Positions 1 through 7,792 of a stretch of 40,727 bases of DNA are shown here, piece by piece. A model generated the notes under the pieces. The model had not been told where the DNA came from, made no database searches, and saw only the letters and a list, made by a program, of their open reading frames with translations. This DNA is from CAYZWU01 sp964482235 (GTDB lineage: Bacteria > Planctomycetota > B15-G4 > CAYZWU01): the NCBI GenBank assembly GCA_964482235.1, contig CAYZWU010000048.1, positions 1 through 40,727 on the forward strand, in the 5' to 3' direction. The stretch's first letter is position 1, and every line of letters begins with the position of its first letter. Made by a program: the position numbers and the translations under genes.

Positions 1-56
1 TGTTACACTTTTCAAACGCCATCCGTTACACTTTTACTCCGCCGTTTACATTCGCT
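1..56. repeat. Three spaced repeats resembling an IS21-family end
   Basis: The 11-mer GTTACACTTTT occurs perfectly at 2-12 and 25-35 (period 23), and a degenerate third copy (GTTTACATT) lies at 44-52. The array begins with TG at position 1. Several internal repeats behind a TG terminus is the architecture known for the ends of IS21-family (IstA/IstB) elements. No transposase follows, because a propeller gene starts at 77. This is therefore either a solo relic end or a repeated regulator site in the promoter of that gene. The window edge prevents a decision. Confidence 0.35.
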
Positions 57-76
57 GTCGAGAAGGGAAAAAGACC

Positions 77-2743
77 ATGTTCAGACCAGCTGTGCTCGTT
101 CTGTTGTTCTTCGTTCTGACAGGGATCTCTACTGCTCCGGGAGCCGTCCCGGGAGGGCGGACCGGCTCCGGACCCGGAAGCGACGGCCCGGTGATCACGG
201 GACAGGCCAATCAAGGCGCGAACCCGTCCATCGAGCCGTGGCGCCGCAGCCGGATCGATTCGCTTTCCCCTACCTCGGCCGCTCCCGGAGAAAGCGTCAC
301 CATCGGCGGCCGCGGCTTCGGGTCCTCGCCGGGATACATCGTCCTGACGGGATTCCGGATCGACGCCGCCTACTGGTCCGACAGCTCGATCACCTTCCTC
401 GTTCCCGATGAGGTCGCCACCGGTCCGCTCTGCATCCGGAACTCCCTGGGGGGAAGATCGAACAGCGCCGGCTTCACCGTGGAGCGTACGCTGGAGGGCG
501 ACCAGTTCGAGCCTCACGGCTTCGAGATCGACGACGTGGGCCTGCCGGGGCCGGCCTTCCTGGTGGAGACGGATGGAGAGTATCTCTACACCATGTCCGG
601 ATTCGAGAGGCTTGCCACCTACAGGATCAAGGAGGGGGAGCCGTACGAGCACTGCGGCACCATCTACCTGCCCCAGCGGGTCGGCGATCTCACGGTCTTC
701 GACGGCCATCTCTACGTCGCAGGGGACCACGGCCTTTGGATCTACCGGTGCAGCGACCTCCAGGCAGGCACGGACAGGATTGTCGCTGCCGTTGCAGGCG
801 GCTCCTTCATGACCTGCGATGCCGGGGAGAAGAACGGCGTGCCCGTGGACGGGACCTTCGTCGCCCTCTGCGAGCATCGATCCCTCGGCGCGACCGCGGA
901 GCTCCGCGTGCCTCTCTTCCGGTTCGAGGCGGGCGAGCTCGAAAAGCTCGGCACCTTCACGCGACCGATCGACACGGGGACTGAGAGGCAGTTCGCCCTG
1001 GAAATAGATCCCCTCAACCCGAAGGTCTACGTCTCGGGCTGTAAGACGCTCCTGGGCAGGGACAAGTACATCCTCGAAATCGACGTTACCGATCCGGCCG
1101 CTCCCCTGCTGAACCACAGGGAAGAGACGGGCCAACTTCTGGCTCTCGACATGGATGCCGCATCTTACCTTCTCTGGACCGGCGTGGTCAAAACGGGATA
1201 CACGTTCTTCCAGACGTACTTGCTGCAGCCTGGCACCGGGCACCTCCTCTCCGACGAGACGGTGAGAGGGAGCTACGGCTTGGGAAGGACGACGCGCCTC
1301 AAGATCATCGACGACGAGATCACCGTGGGCTCGGCGTGGCACGGAGCGAGACCCGACGTTCTCCTGATGAGCACCTTCGACAACGGGCCCCAGTTCAAGG
1401 CCGAGACGAGCAGCATCGACTGGGCCTTCGACATCTCGGGCTATGCGAAGGAGACCGCCGACCACGACGGCAAGATTTTCGTTGCCGACGAATGGGGCGG
1501 CTTCATGACCTACAATTATCAGGGCGATCCTCTCTTCACCCTGGAGCACGAGCCCGAGCACCAGGTGATGGCAGCCGCCATGACCGAATGGCTGCACATC
1601 GCCGGCGACCGGATCTACGTGGCGGGACGCGGCGCCGGGCCGTGGAGCGCCGACAGGCACGCCCTCTTCGACGAGTCGAGCTGGCGCTCGGTGGCCTGGG
1701 ACTGGTCCGAGGCCGAGCCCCAGCCATATCCCCTGACATCTCTCTGCACCAGGGTCGATCCACAGCTCGGCACCCTCATCGTCGGACAGGGGCACGAGAA
1801 GGCCATGGCCTGGGGAAACATGTCCTACGCGATCCTCTACCAGGAGACGGCAGACAGCATCGTGCACCGTGCCATGTCGCGGGAGTTCAATCCCGCGGGA
1901 ACGCTCGGCACCGGTGTGGGCGCCGTCTGGCCGGAAACGGACCTGGTCTACATGACCATGGGATCGCAAGGCATCCGCGCCTTCGTCGTCGATCCCGACC
2001 CCGCAGGACCGACCATCACGGTGCACAAGGACTGCGACGGCACAGGATTCGGCAGCGACATCTTCGCGACCAAGATAGCGGCCTCGTGCATGAAGCATTA
2101 CAGGACCGGCACGGAAGAGAAGCTCGTCGTGGGCGCCAAGCTCGGCGGCTCCGCAAAGGGCATCTACGTGTTCGACATCGAATACCCCGAAGGCGTCCCG
2201 GACAGGGACGATCCCGACCGCAGCATAGTGGTGACGCTGGAGCACGAGCTCAACTGCACAAAAGGGAAATCGGTTTTTCAGGTCGATGTGACCGACACCG
2301 GGCTCGCGGTTGCGGCGACGGATCTGGGGCTGATCCTCTTCCACCTGTCGTGGATCCCCGTGCTCAACACGATGGGAGAGGATCCGGCCTGGGACCTCAT
2401 CAAGGTGCCGGGCTCGGCCTACTCCTCCTGGTGGCGAGCGTCGTGGGGCCAGTCCTTCGACGGCGTCTGCTTCAAGGATGAGAGCACCCTTTTCTGCGTC
2501 AAGGAACCTTACGGCATATGGAAGATCGACGCGACGATCGACTGGGCAAACTACACCCACGACTGCCTGGCTTCAGCCTATTACCCCGGCGTCCAGTGCG
2601 GGATGGACCTGAACAACCAACTCGCCGGCTGGGGCAATCCGGACATCGTCACCCTGCACCATCCCTACGCGCTCGCGACGGACGGCGACTCCGTCTACGT
2701 GACCGGGTGGAGCGGGAAGGTTTACAGGGTGATCGAGAATTAA
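77..2743 (+). CDS. Secreted IPT/TIG-domain beta-propeller protein
   Basis: This 888-residue protein has a clear signal peptide: a basic start, then a hydrophobic stretch at about residues 5-20, with cleavage likely near residue 24. Residues about 58-135 form an IPT/TIG immunoglobulin-like domain (LSPTSAAPGESVTIGGRGFG is its signature opening). The remaining ~750 residues are irregular beta-strand repeats of the LVIVD or propeller kind, with recurring 'hLYVAGDHGLW'-like strands and no catalytic motif that I recognise. The ATG at 77 is preceded by AAGGG about 10 bases upstream. It is convergent with the smaller propeller gene at 2877-3830. I infer a surface or periplasmic binding or structural role; the substrate is unknown. 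Confidence 0.8.
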   Translation: MFRPAVLVLLFFVLTGISTAPGAVPGGRTGSGPGSDGPVITGQANQGANPSIEPWRRSRIDSLSPTSAAPGESVTIGGRGFGSSPGYIVLTGFRIDAAYWSDSSITFLVPDEVATGPLCIRNSLGGRSNSAGFTVERTLEGDQFEPHGFEIDDVGLPGPAFLVETDGEYLYTMSGFERLATYRIKEGEPYEHCGTIYLPQRVGDLTVFDGHLYVAGDHGLWIYRCSDLQAGTDRIVAAVAGGSFMTCDAGEKNGVPVDGTFVALCEHRSLGATAELRVPLFRFEAGELEKLGTFTRPIDTGTERQFALEIDPLNPKVYVSGCKTLLGRDKYILEIDVTDPAAPLLNHREETGQLLALDMDAASYLLWTGVVKTGYTFFQTYLLQPGTGHLLSDETVRGSYGLGRTTRLKIIDDEITVGSAWHGARPDVLLMSTFDNGPQFKAETSSIDWAFDISGYAKETADHDGKIFVADEWGGFMTYNYQGDPLFTLEHEPEHQVMAAAMTEWLHIAGDRIYVAGRGAGPWSADRHALFDESSWRSVAWDWSEAEPQPYPLTSLCTRVDPQLGTLIVGQGHEKAMAWGNMSYAILYQETADSIVHRAMSREFNPAGTLGTGVGAVWPETDLVYMTMGSQGIRAFVVDPDPAGPTITVHKDCDGTGFGSDIFATKIAASCMKHYRTGTEEKLVVGAKLGGSAKGIYVFDIEYPEGVPDRDDPDRSIVVTLEHELNCTKGKSVFQVDVTDTGLAVAATDLGLILFHLSWIPVLNTMGEDPAWDLIKVPGSAYSSWWRASWGQSFDGVCFKDESTLFCVKEPYGIWKIDATIDWANYTHDCLASAYYPGVQCGMDLNNQLAGWGNPDIVTLHHPYALATDGDSVYVTGWSGKVYRVIEN

Positions 2744-2876
2744 GCAGAAGGCGAGGCGTTCTCTGCTGAAAAAGGACAGGGCTCCCGCCCCGATGCATTT
2801 CTGCGCCGGAACAGAAGCCCTGCAAACCCGAAGTCTTCCGGGGTTTCCGCATCCCGAGTCGCCCGGGAGATCTATC

Positions 2877-3830
2877 CTAGTGCCGGAATGCCAGGTAGCT
2901 GACCTTGATTCCCGCGTCGAACCTCTCTTCGACAATCCCGGTGGAGATCCGGATCTTGGCGATCCAGGTGTTCCCTGTGTCGTAGTCGGCAGCGTAAATG
3001 AAACCGTTGTCAACGCAGAAGATGGCAAAGGGCCCTGGCAGGTTCGTTCCCATGATCAGCTGATTCCAGGTAGCCTGCGTGGGATCCGAAACCCAGATCG
3101 TGCCGGCCGCGAAGTCACCCACCACGAGCGAGCCGCCCGGTGTCGCGGCAATGGAGAACAGCGAGGAAGTGAACATTCCACTGGTATCCTGAACGGTGCG
3201 CACAAGAGTGAGATCGTCCGGATCGATGACCAGAATTCGATCCGGCCCGGTCGTGCTCCAGGTGGTCATGTAGAGCACGTGCTCGCCACTCCCGCCCTCG
3301 GCATCGGGCCCGCAGGTAAGCGTACCCACGTCAATGGTTGTTCCCACCAGGCTTTGCAGATCGCACTCGTGCAGGATCTTCTCCGTCGAGGGATCGACCC
3401 CGTAGAGGCGGTCGACGGCCCCTGAACTGGCACCTCCCAGAATGAAAAGCACACCCCGCGGTCCGATGACAAGGCTCGTGATCTTGAAGCCGGAAACGGG
3501 TTCGAAGGTGAAGGAGCGCAGGAACCGGCTGAGCCTGTCAAAGACAAAAATGCTCTTGGTTTCCACATCCACGACCCAAAGATTTCCCTGCGGATCCACG
3601 GCGATCGGGCGCCCCGCACCCGAAGGGAGCCAATCAGGATGAGAGAATTTGTTGATGACCCGGCCCCTGACCGGATCCAGGATCGCAATGGTCCCGTTTT
3701 CATCGGACACGATCAGATGCTCGTGGGCAGGCCAGATGCTTGGATGCGCATTCTGCGCTCCTGCGGACAGGATGATCAGAGCACCGAAAACCACCGGCAA
3801 GACTGCCGAGACGACTGCTTTCTTCTTCAT
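2877..3830 (-). CDS. Secreted NHL/SMP-30-like beta-propeller protein
   Basis: The protein has 317 residues. I chose the ATG at 3830 because GAGGAG lies 9 bases upstream and because it opens with a classic signal peptide (MKKK, then a hydrophobic core, then AGAQNA). The frame stays open further upstream, but that stretch has no signal sequence and no ribosome site. The mature part shows repeated propeller blades with 'PIAVDPQGNLWVVDVET'- and 'SIAATPGGSLVVGDF'-type strands, typical of NHL or strictosidine-synthase-like propellers. No catalytic residues can be assigned. It is divergent from the sigma factor at 4107, with about 275 bases between them. Confidence 0.78.
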   Translation of the reverse strand: MKKKAVVSAVLPVVFGALIILSAGAQNAHPSIWPAHEHLIVSDENGTIAILDPVRGRVINKFSHPDWLPSGAGRPIAVDPQGNLWVVDVETKSIFVFDRLSRFLRSFTFEPVSGFKITSLVIGPRGVLFILGGASSGAVDRLYGVDPSTEKILHECDLQSLVGTTIDVGTLTCGPDAEGGSGEHVLYMTTWSTTGPDRILVIDPDDLTLVRTVQDTSGMFTSSLFSIAATPGGSLVVGDFAAGTIWVSDPTQATWNQLIMGTNLPGPFAIFCVDNGFIYAADYDTGNTWIAKIRISTGIVEERFDAGIKVSYLAFRH

Positions 3831-4002
3831 GATTTCTTCTCCTCGATGTTCGAGAATATAAAGATAAACAAAATCCGAAACCTGGTTGCTGCATGCAGAT
3901 TTTTCCCGGCCCTGTCCTCCTGCTGATTCTCCCGTGGGCGAATCCGGAGAGAGCCGATGTGACTTAAAATCCCGGCGAAGCGGATTCGTTACCAAAAAAA
4001 CC

Positions 4003-4032
4003 TTGACGAAAAAATCAATGGGTCCTGATAAT
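4003..4032 (+). promoter_or_regulatory. Candidate sigma-70-type promoter for the sigma factor and kinase pair
   Basis: TTGACG at 4003-4008 and GATAAT at 4027-4032 are separated by 18 bases, and a TG precedes the -10 box. This is close to the housekeeping consensus and lies about 75 bases before the sigma factor start at 4107. An extra short hairpin (CTTTTC, GTGA loop, GAAAAG) is at 4066-4081. Transcription has not been shown. Confidence 0.5.
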
Positions 4033-4106
4033 CCAATCCACGCTTCGGGAGTTGCGGTCATTCCTCTTTTCGTGAGAAAAGACTCTAACTAAAGGGGCCT
4101 CGACGA

Positions 4107-4742
4107 ATGGATCTGCATGAAGAGGAGCTGCGCCAGCTCATCCTGTCGGCGCAGGAGGGCAACGAGGATTCACTGAATCGATTCTCGCTTGTGATCAAGC
4201 CTCTGGTGGAAGCCTGCGTGGTGGGGAACACCGAGAAGTGGATGCGCAACGGTCTCGGACTGGACGATCTCATCAACGGTTCCTGCGTCCAGTTGGTGAA
4301 GAGTTTGAAGAACCTCGAATTCCGGGACAAGCGATCCTTCCTGAACTGGATGCGTCGCATCTGCCAGAACCACATCAAGCAAGGGCTCCGTGCCTATGGA
4401 GCGGAGAAGCGGAATTCAGCCAGGCAGCTCTCGATCGAGAACCCGAAACCCGACCCCAACGCATCGTCCCTGCACCTCGGCAAAACCCTCTTCGCACCGG
4501 ACACGACGCCCACCGGCAAGCTGAGACGCAAGGACCGCTTGGTTCTGGCGCGCACCATCATGGAGCGCCTGCGGAGTTCCCACCGCGAGATCCTGCAGAT
4601 GCGTTTCCTCGACGACATGACCAACGGGGAAATCGCCAGGAGCCTCGGCAAGACCGAGGGGGCTGTGCGAACCATGGTGAGCCGCGCCCTGGACGAATTC
4701 CGAAAAATCAGGAAACAGATCGATCCCCACAGCAATTACTAA
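4107..4742 (+). CDS. ECF-type RNA polymerase sigma factor
   Basis: The 211-residue protein has sigma region 2 at about residues 10-95 ('GLDDLINGSCVQLVKSLKNL' and 'FLNWMRRICQNHI' match the core-binding and -10-recognition helices). Region 4 is at about 150-205, with the helix-turn-helix 'TNGEIARSLGKTEGAVRTMV'. There is no region 1.1 or 3, so it is an extracytoplasmic-function type. The ATG at 4107 has AAAGGGG about 11 bases upstream. The kinase gene starts only 35 bases after its stop, so the two are probably co-transcribed. ECF factors paired with Ser/Thr kinases are a known arrangement in Planctomycetota and relatives, in which the kinase may activate the sigma factor. That link is inferred here. 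Confidence 0.9.
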   Translation: MDLHEEELRQLILSAQEGNEDSLNRFSLVIKPLVEACVVGNTEKWMRNGLGLDDLINGSCVQLVKSLKNLEFRDKRSFLNWMRRICQNHIKQGLRAYGAEKRNSARQLSIENPKPDPNASSLHLGKTLFAPDTTPTGKLRRKDRLVLARTIMERLRSSHREILQMRFLDDMTNGEIARSLGKTEGAVRTMVSRALDEFRKIRKQIDPHSNY

Positions 4743-4777
4743 TGTGACGCCGGTCCTTTTCTGACGAGTCTTCTGCC

Positions 4778-7588
4778 ATGAGCGATTCCAACAGCCGTGA
4801 CGATCTCCTCACCGAGATGGTCGACGAATACCTCCTGGCCCTTCGCCAGGGCGGCGATACGTCGCGCGAGTCGTTCTGCGCCAGATATCCCGAGCTTGCC
4901 GATGAGCTCGAGGAGATCCTCGACTCCCTCTCGCTGATGCACGAGCTGGCGCTGGAGGATGACTCGGAACCGGAGAACTATCCCGAATCGATCGGTCCCT
5001 ACGAGCTGGTGCGCTGTCTCGGTTCGGGCGGGATGGGGATCGTCTTCGAGAGCCGCGACCCTGTCACGGGGCGGCCCATCGCCCTCAAGATCATGCGCCG
5101 GATCCTCACCGAGGACAGGAGGCGCGCCCGTCGACGGTTCGAGACGGAGTTCGAGGCTCTCAGCAAGATCGAGCATCACGGCATCGTCCGCTTTCTCGAT
5201 TCGGGAGAGGAGGACGGTGTTCTCTTCTACACGATGGAGCTCCTCGAGGGCGAAACGGTGGCAGAGTCCCTGCGTCTCCACCGCCGCAGCGGCGACGTGC
5301 CGGATCGAGCCGTCATGGTGGGTATCGGCGCCGAAGCGGCGCGCGCGCTCGATCACCTCCACCGGCACGGGATCATCCACCGTGACATCAAGCCGTCGAA
5401 CATCTTTCTCACCGACCGGCGTGCCGTGTTGACGGATTTCGGTCTGGTCAGGGATCTTGGCCGTGATTTCTCTCTCACAGGGACCGACGATATCGTGGGA
5501 ACGATCCGGTACATGAGCCCAGAGCAGCTTTACGGAAAGCGTGTCCCCGTAGACCTCCGGACGGACATCTACTCTCTCGGACTCGTCCTCTACGAGATGG
5601 CCACCCTGGCACCGGCATACGAGGGCGACAGCACGGTTGCACTGATCCGCAACAAGATCGCCGACGATCCTCCGGCGCCGCGCAAGGTGCAATCGAGGAT
5701 CGCTCCCGATCTGGAAACCATCATCGTCAAGGCCATCGACCGCAATCCGAAACTCCGATATCAGACTGCCAGTGAGATGGCCGACGATCTCGAACGCTTC
5801 CTCAGCTACGAGAAGATCAGCGCACGGCGGACCACGCTTCCTGTCAGGCTGGGACGATGGTTCATCCAGCATCCCATCCTGGCGATCCTGATGGTCGCCC
5901 TGATCGTGCTGGTCCTCTTCTTCGGCAGAAACGTCTACCTCGAACGGAGAGCGGAGGACCTCGGACTCGCGGCGCTGGAGAAACATGAATTCGTCGAGGC
6001 GGACATGTGGTTCCGGGATCTCGATCTCCGGTCGCCCAACCACAAAACAGCGCAGAAGGGACTCGTCGCCTGTCAAGCAGGGCTGCTCTTCCGGGAGGCG
6101 ATGATGTTTCTCGGCGAAGGAAACGTGGATACGGCCTTCAGATTCCTCGACAGAGGGATCGAAGCTGTTGCAGGGAACGCTTCCGAGGATGAAAGGGACT
6201 GGGTGATGCACGCTGCCGGGGGAACCGGATCGCTGACCATCGAAGGGCTCCCCCGCGGCACCCGCTTGATCCTGACCCCCATCGGATTCGAGAATTTCCT
6301 CAAAGATTATTATGCAGAGCCTACCGGGACGGCTTCTGATGAGGATTCGAACAGCTTATGCCAGGACAGGAAGCTCACCGTCGATGGAACGCGAGTCGAT
6401 CTGCCGATCGAGACCGGCTGCTACCGGGTCTCGGCCAAGGCTGAAGGATATCTCCCGATCGATAATCCCAGCTACATCTTCGTGCTGCCCGAGAGCCGAC
6501 ACGGCTATTACAGTGATTTCACCCACCGTCGTCTCCGTGGATTCAGGATGATTGCAGAGGGTTCAACCAGCCAGAAAGCGATGGATGACGAGATGGTCTT
6601 CATCCCTGCGGGAGATTTTCTCATGGGCAGCCAGAGCGGAGAGAAGGACGAGAAGCGGCACCGCATCGTGTACACGGAATCCTACCTGATGGATCGGTAC
6701 GAAGTGACTTTCGAGAATTACATGGAGTTCGTGCAGAGCGGCGGGTACCGGAACCTGTCGCTGTGGCCCGGCGAGGCTCATCGCCATCTGAAGCTTCCCC
6801 CTGGTTCCCGGCTCTACTACAGAGACGATGGATACAAGCCCTGGAGTGTGGAATTTGCCGAATCAACACGGAGCGATGTCAAGGAGGTCGACAGCTTATT
6901 CTCCCCGTCCGCCATGGGATATTACCTCTACTTCGACGAAAACGATCGTCCCGTCGTGCTCTTTTTCAATCAGGACGCTCGGCCGGGACCGTGGCGCATG
7001 AGAGACGGGATGCTACCCGAGGCTCTGACGGAATTCCCCATGTTCGAGGTGAACTGGTACGAAGCCTGTGCCTATTCGACCTGGAAGGGTAGGCGTCTGC
7101 CGAGCGAAGCGGAATGGGAGAAGTGTGCAGCCGGACCGTGGGGATTTCCCTGGCCGCCGCCAAAGAAGATTGATGACAGCATACCCGGTTTCAACGACAG
7201 CTGGATCACTACACGTTTGGTGATCAAGGATATGGATGGTCCCTTGCTTGAAGAATTCGAGAGAAATCCCGTATTCAAAAAGGCCGCTGAGGCCATGGGA
7301 AAGAAAATGGGGAAGCGCTTGCCCTTCCCAGCCCGGGAATCGCTCATCGATGAACAGGAGGAAGCAATTTCTCCCTTCAAGTGCTTTCACATGCACGGCA
7401 ACGTCTGGGAATGGATCGTTGATCAGCACAAAGGCTACGAAGAGGGATATTCGCACGAGTCACGCTTACAGCGGGGCGGTTCCTTCTTCAACCACATCAA
7501 CGAGTGCCGGTCGCAGAACCGGAATGTCACTTCTCCTCTCGAGTGCATCGACTACGTCGGCTTCCGCTGCGCCAGGGATGTTGACTGA
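4778..7588 (+). CDS. Membrane Ser/Thr protein kinase fused to a formylglycine-generating-enzyme-like domain
   Basis: The protein has 936 residues. Residues 1-70 are an acidic N-terminus typical of planctomycete-style kinases. The kinase domain spans about 73-345: glycine loop LGSGGMG at 81-87, ATP lysine K104, catalytic HRDIKPSN at 201-208, DFG at 220-222 and SPEQ at 247-250, so it looks active. One membrane helix is at about 366-383. Residues 390-475 look like tetratricopeptide-type helices, and 480-590 are a beta-rich linker with PEGA-like features. Residues about 604-935 form a FGE/SUMF1-type domain ('MVFIPAGDFLMGS', 'RLPSEAEWEK', 'GNVWEW', 'RGGSF', 'GFRCA'). The full catalytic cysteine pair of true formylglycine enzymes is not visible near the RGGSF motif. 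I infer an extracytoplasmic sensor signalling inward to the adjacent sigma factor. Confidence 0.92.
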   Translation: MSDSNSRDDLLTEMVDEYLLALRQGGDTSRESFCARYPELADELEEILDSLSLMHELALEDDSEPENYPESIGPYELVRCLGSGGMGIVFESRDPVTGRPIALKIMRRILTEDRRRARRRFETEFEALSKIEHHGIVRFLDSGEEDGVLFYTMELLEGETVAESLRLHRRSGDVPDRAVMVGIGAEAARALDHLHRHGIIHRDIKPSNIFLTDRRAVLTDFGLVRDLGRDFSLTGTDDIVGTIRYMSPEQLYGKRVPVDLRTDIYSLGLVLYEMATLAPAYEGDSTVALIRNKIADDPPAPRKVQSRIAPDLETIIVKAIDRNPKLRYQTASEMADDLERFLSYEKISARRTTLPVRLGRWFIQHPILAILMVALIVLVLFFGRNVYLERRAEDLGLAALEKHEFVEADMWFRDLDLRSPNHKTAQKGLVACQAGLLFREAMMFLGEGNVDTAFRFLDRGIEAVAGNASEDERDWVMHAAGGTGSLTIEGLPRGTRLILTPIGFENFLKDYYAEPTGTASDEDSNSLCQDRKLTVDGTRVDLPIETGCYRVSAKAEGYLPIDNPSYIFVLPESRHGYYSDFTHRRLRGFRMIAEGSTSQKAMDDEMVFIPAGDFLMGSQSGEKDEKRHRIVYTESYLMDRYEVTFENYMEFVQSGGYRNLSLWPGEAHRHLKLPPGSRLYYRDDGYKPWSVEFAESTRSDVKEVDSLFSPSAMGYYLYFDENDRPVVLFFNQDARPGPWRMRDGMLPEALTEFPMFEVNWYEACAYSTWKGRRLPSEAEWEKCAAGPWGFPWPPPKKIDDSIPGFNDSWITTRLVIKDMDGPLLEEFERNPVFKKAAEAMGKKMGKRLPFPARESLIDEQEEAISPFKCFHMHGNVWEWIVDQHKGYEEGYSHESRLQRGGSFFNHINECRSQNRNVTSPLECIDYVGFRCARDVD

Positions 7589-7792
7589 GAGGTTGACTTC
7601 CTGAGCCTCCATTCAGATCACCGCACATGGCAGCTCCACTGCAGGTTCGCGTGGAATGTCCGGACTGGATATCACTTTTTTTTCAGCCAGAAAATCGATC
7701 CCGCGCGTTAATCCTCCAGTTGACACGTTTGTTCCCAGGGAAGCGATGTACAATGGGTGCATCGCAAAATACTTCACGGGGTACGAAACGCC

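Noticed and set aside
26..2560. Very long open frame on the minus strand opposite the first propeller gene
   Set aside because: The product is rich in Arg, Gly, Val and His without any domain, no signal or ribosome site fits, and the plus-strand protein has a signal peptide and an IPT domain. It is a high-GC shadow.
2744..2876. Small hairpins (AGCAGA/TCTGCT near 2744-2770 and an imperfect AAACCC/GGGTTT near 2826-2850) between convergent genes
   Set aside because: Stems are short or bulged with no T-tract. They may aid termination, but the evidence is too weak to annotate.
4739..6211. Long minus-strand frame opposite the kinase
   Set aside because: The kinase motifs are all on the plus strand; the opposite frame shows no recognisable fold.
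7720..7754. TTGACA and TACAAT before the SecA-like gene as a promoter
   Set aside because: The boxes are 23 bases apart, too far for a normal sigma-70 promoter.
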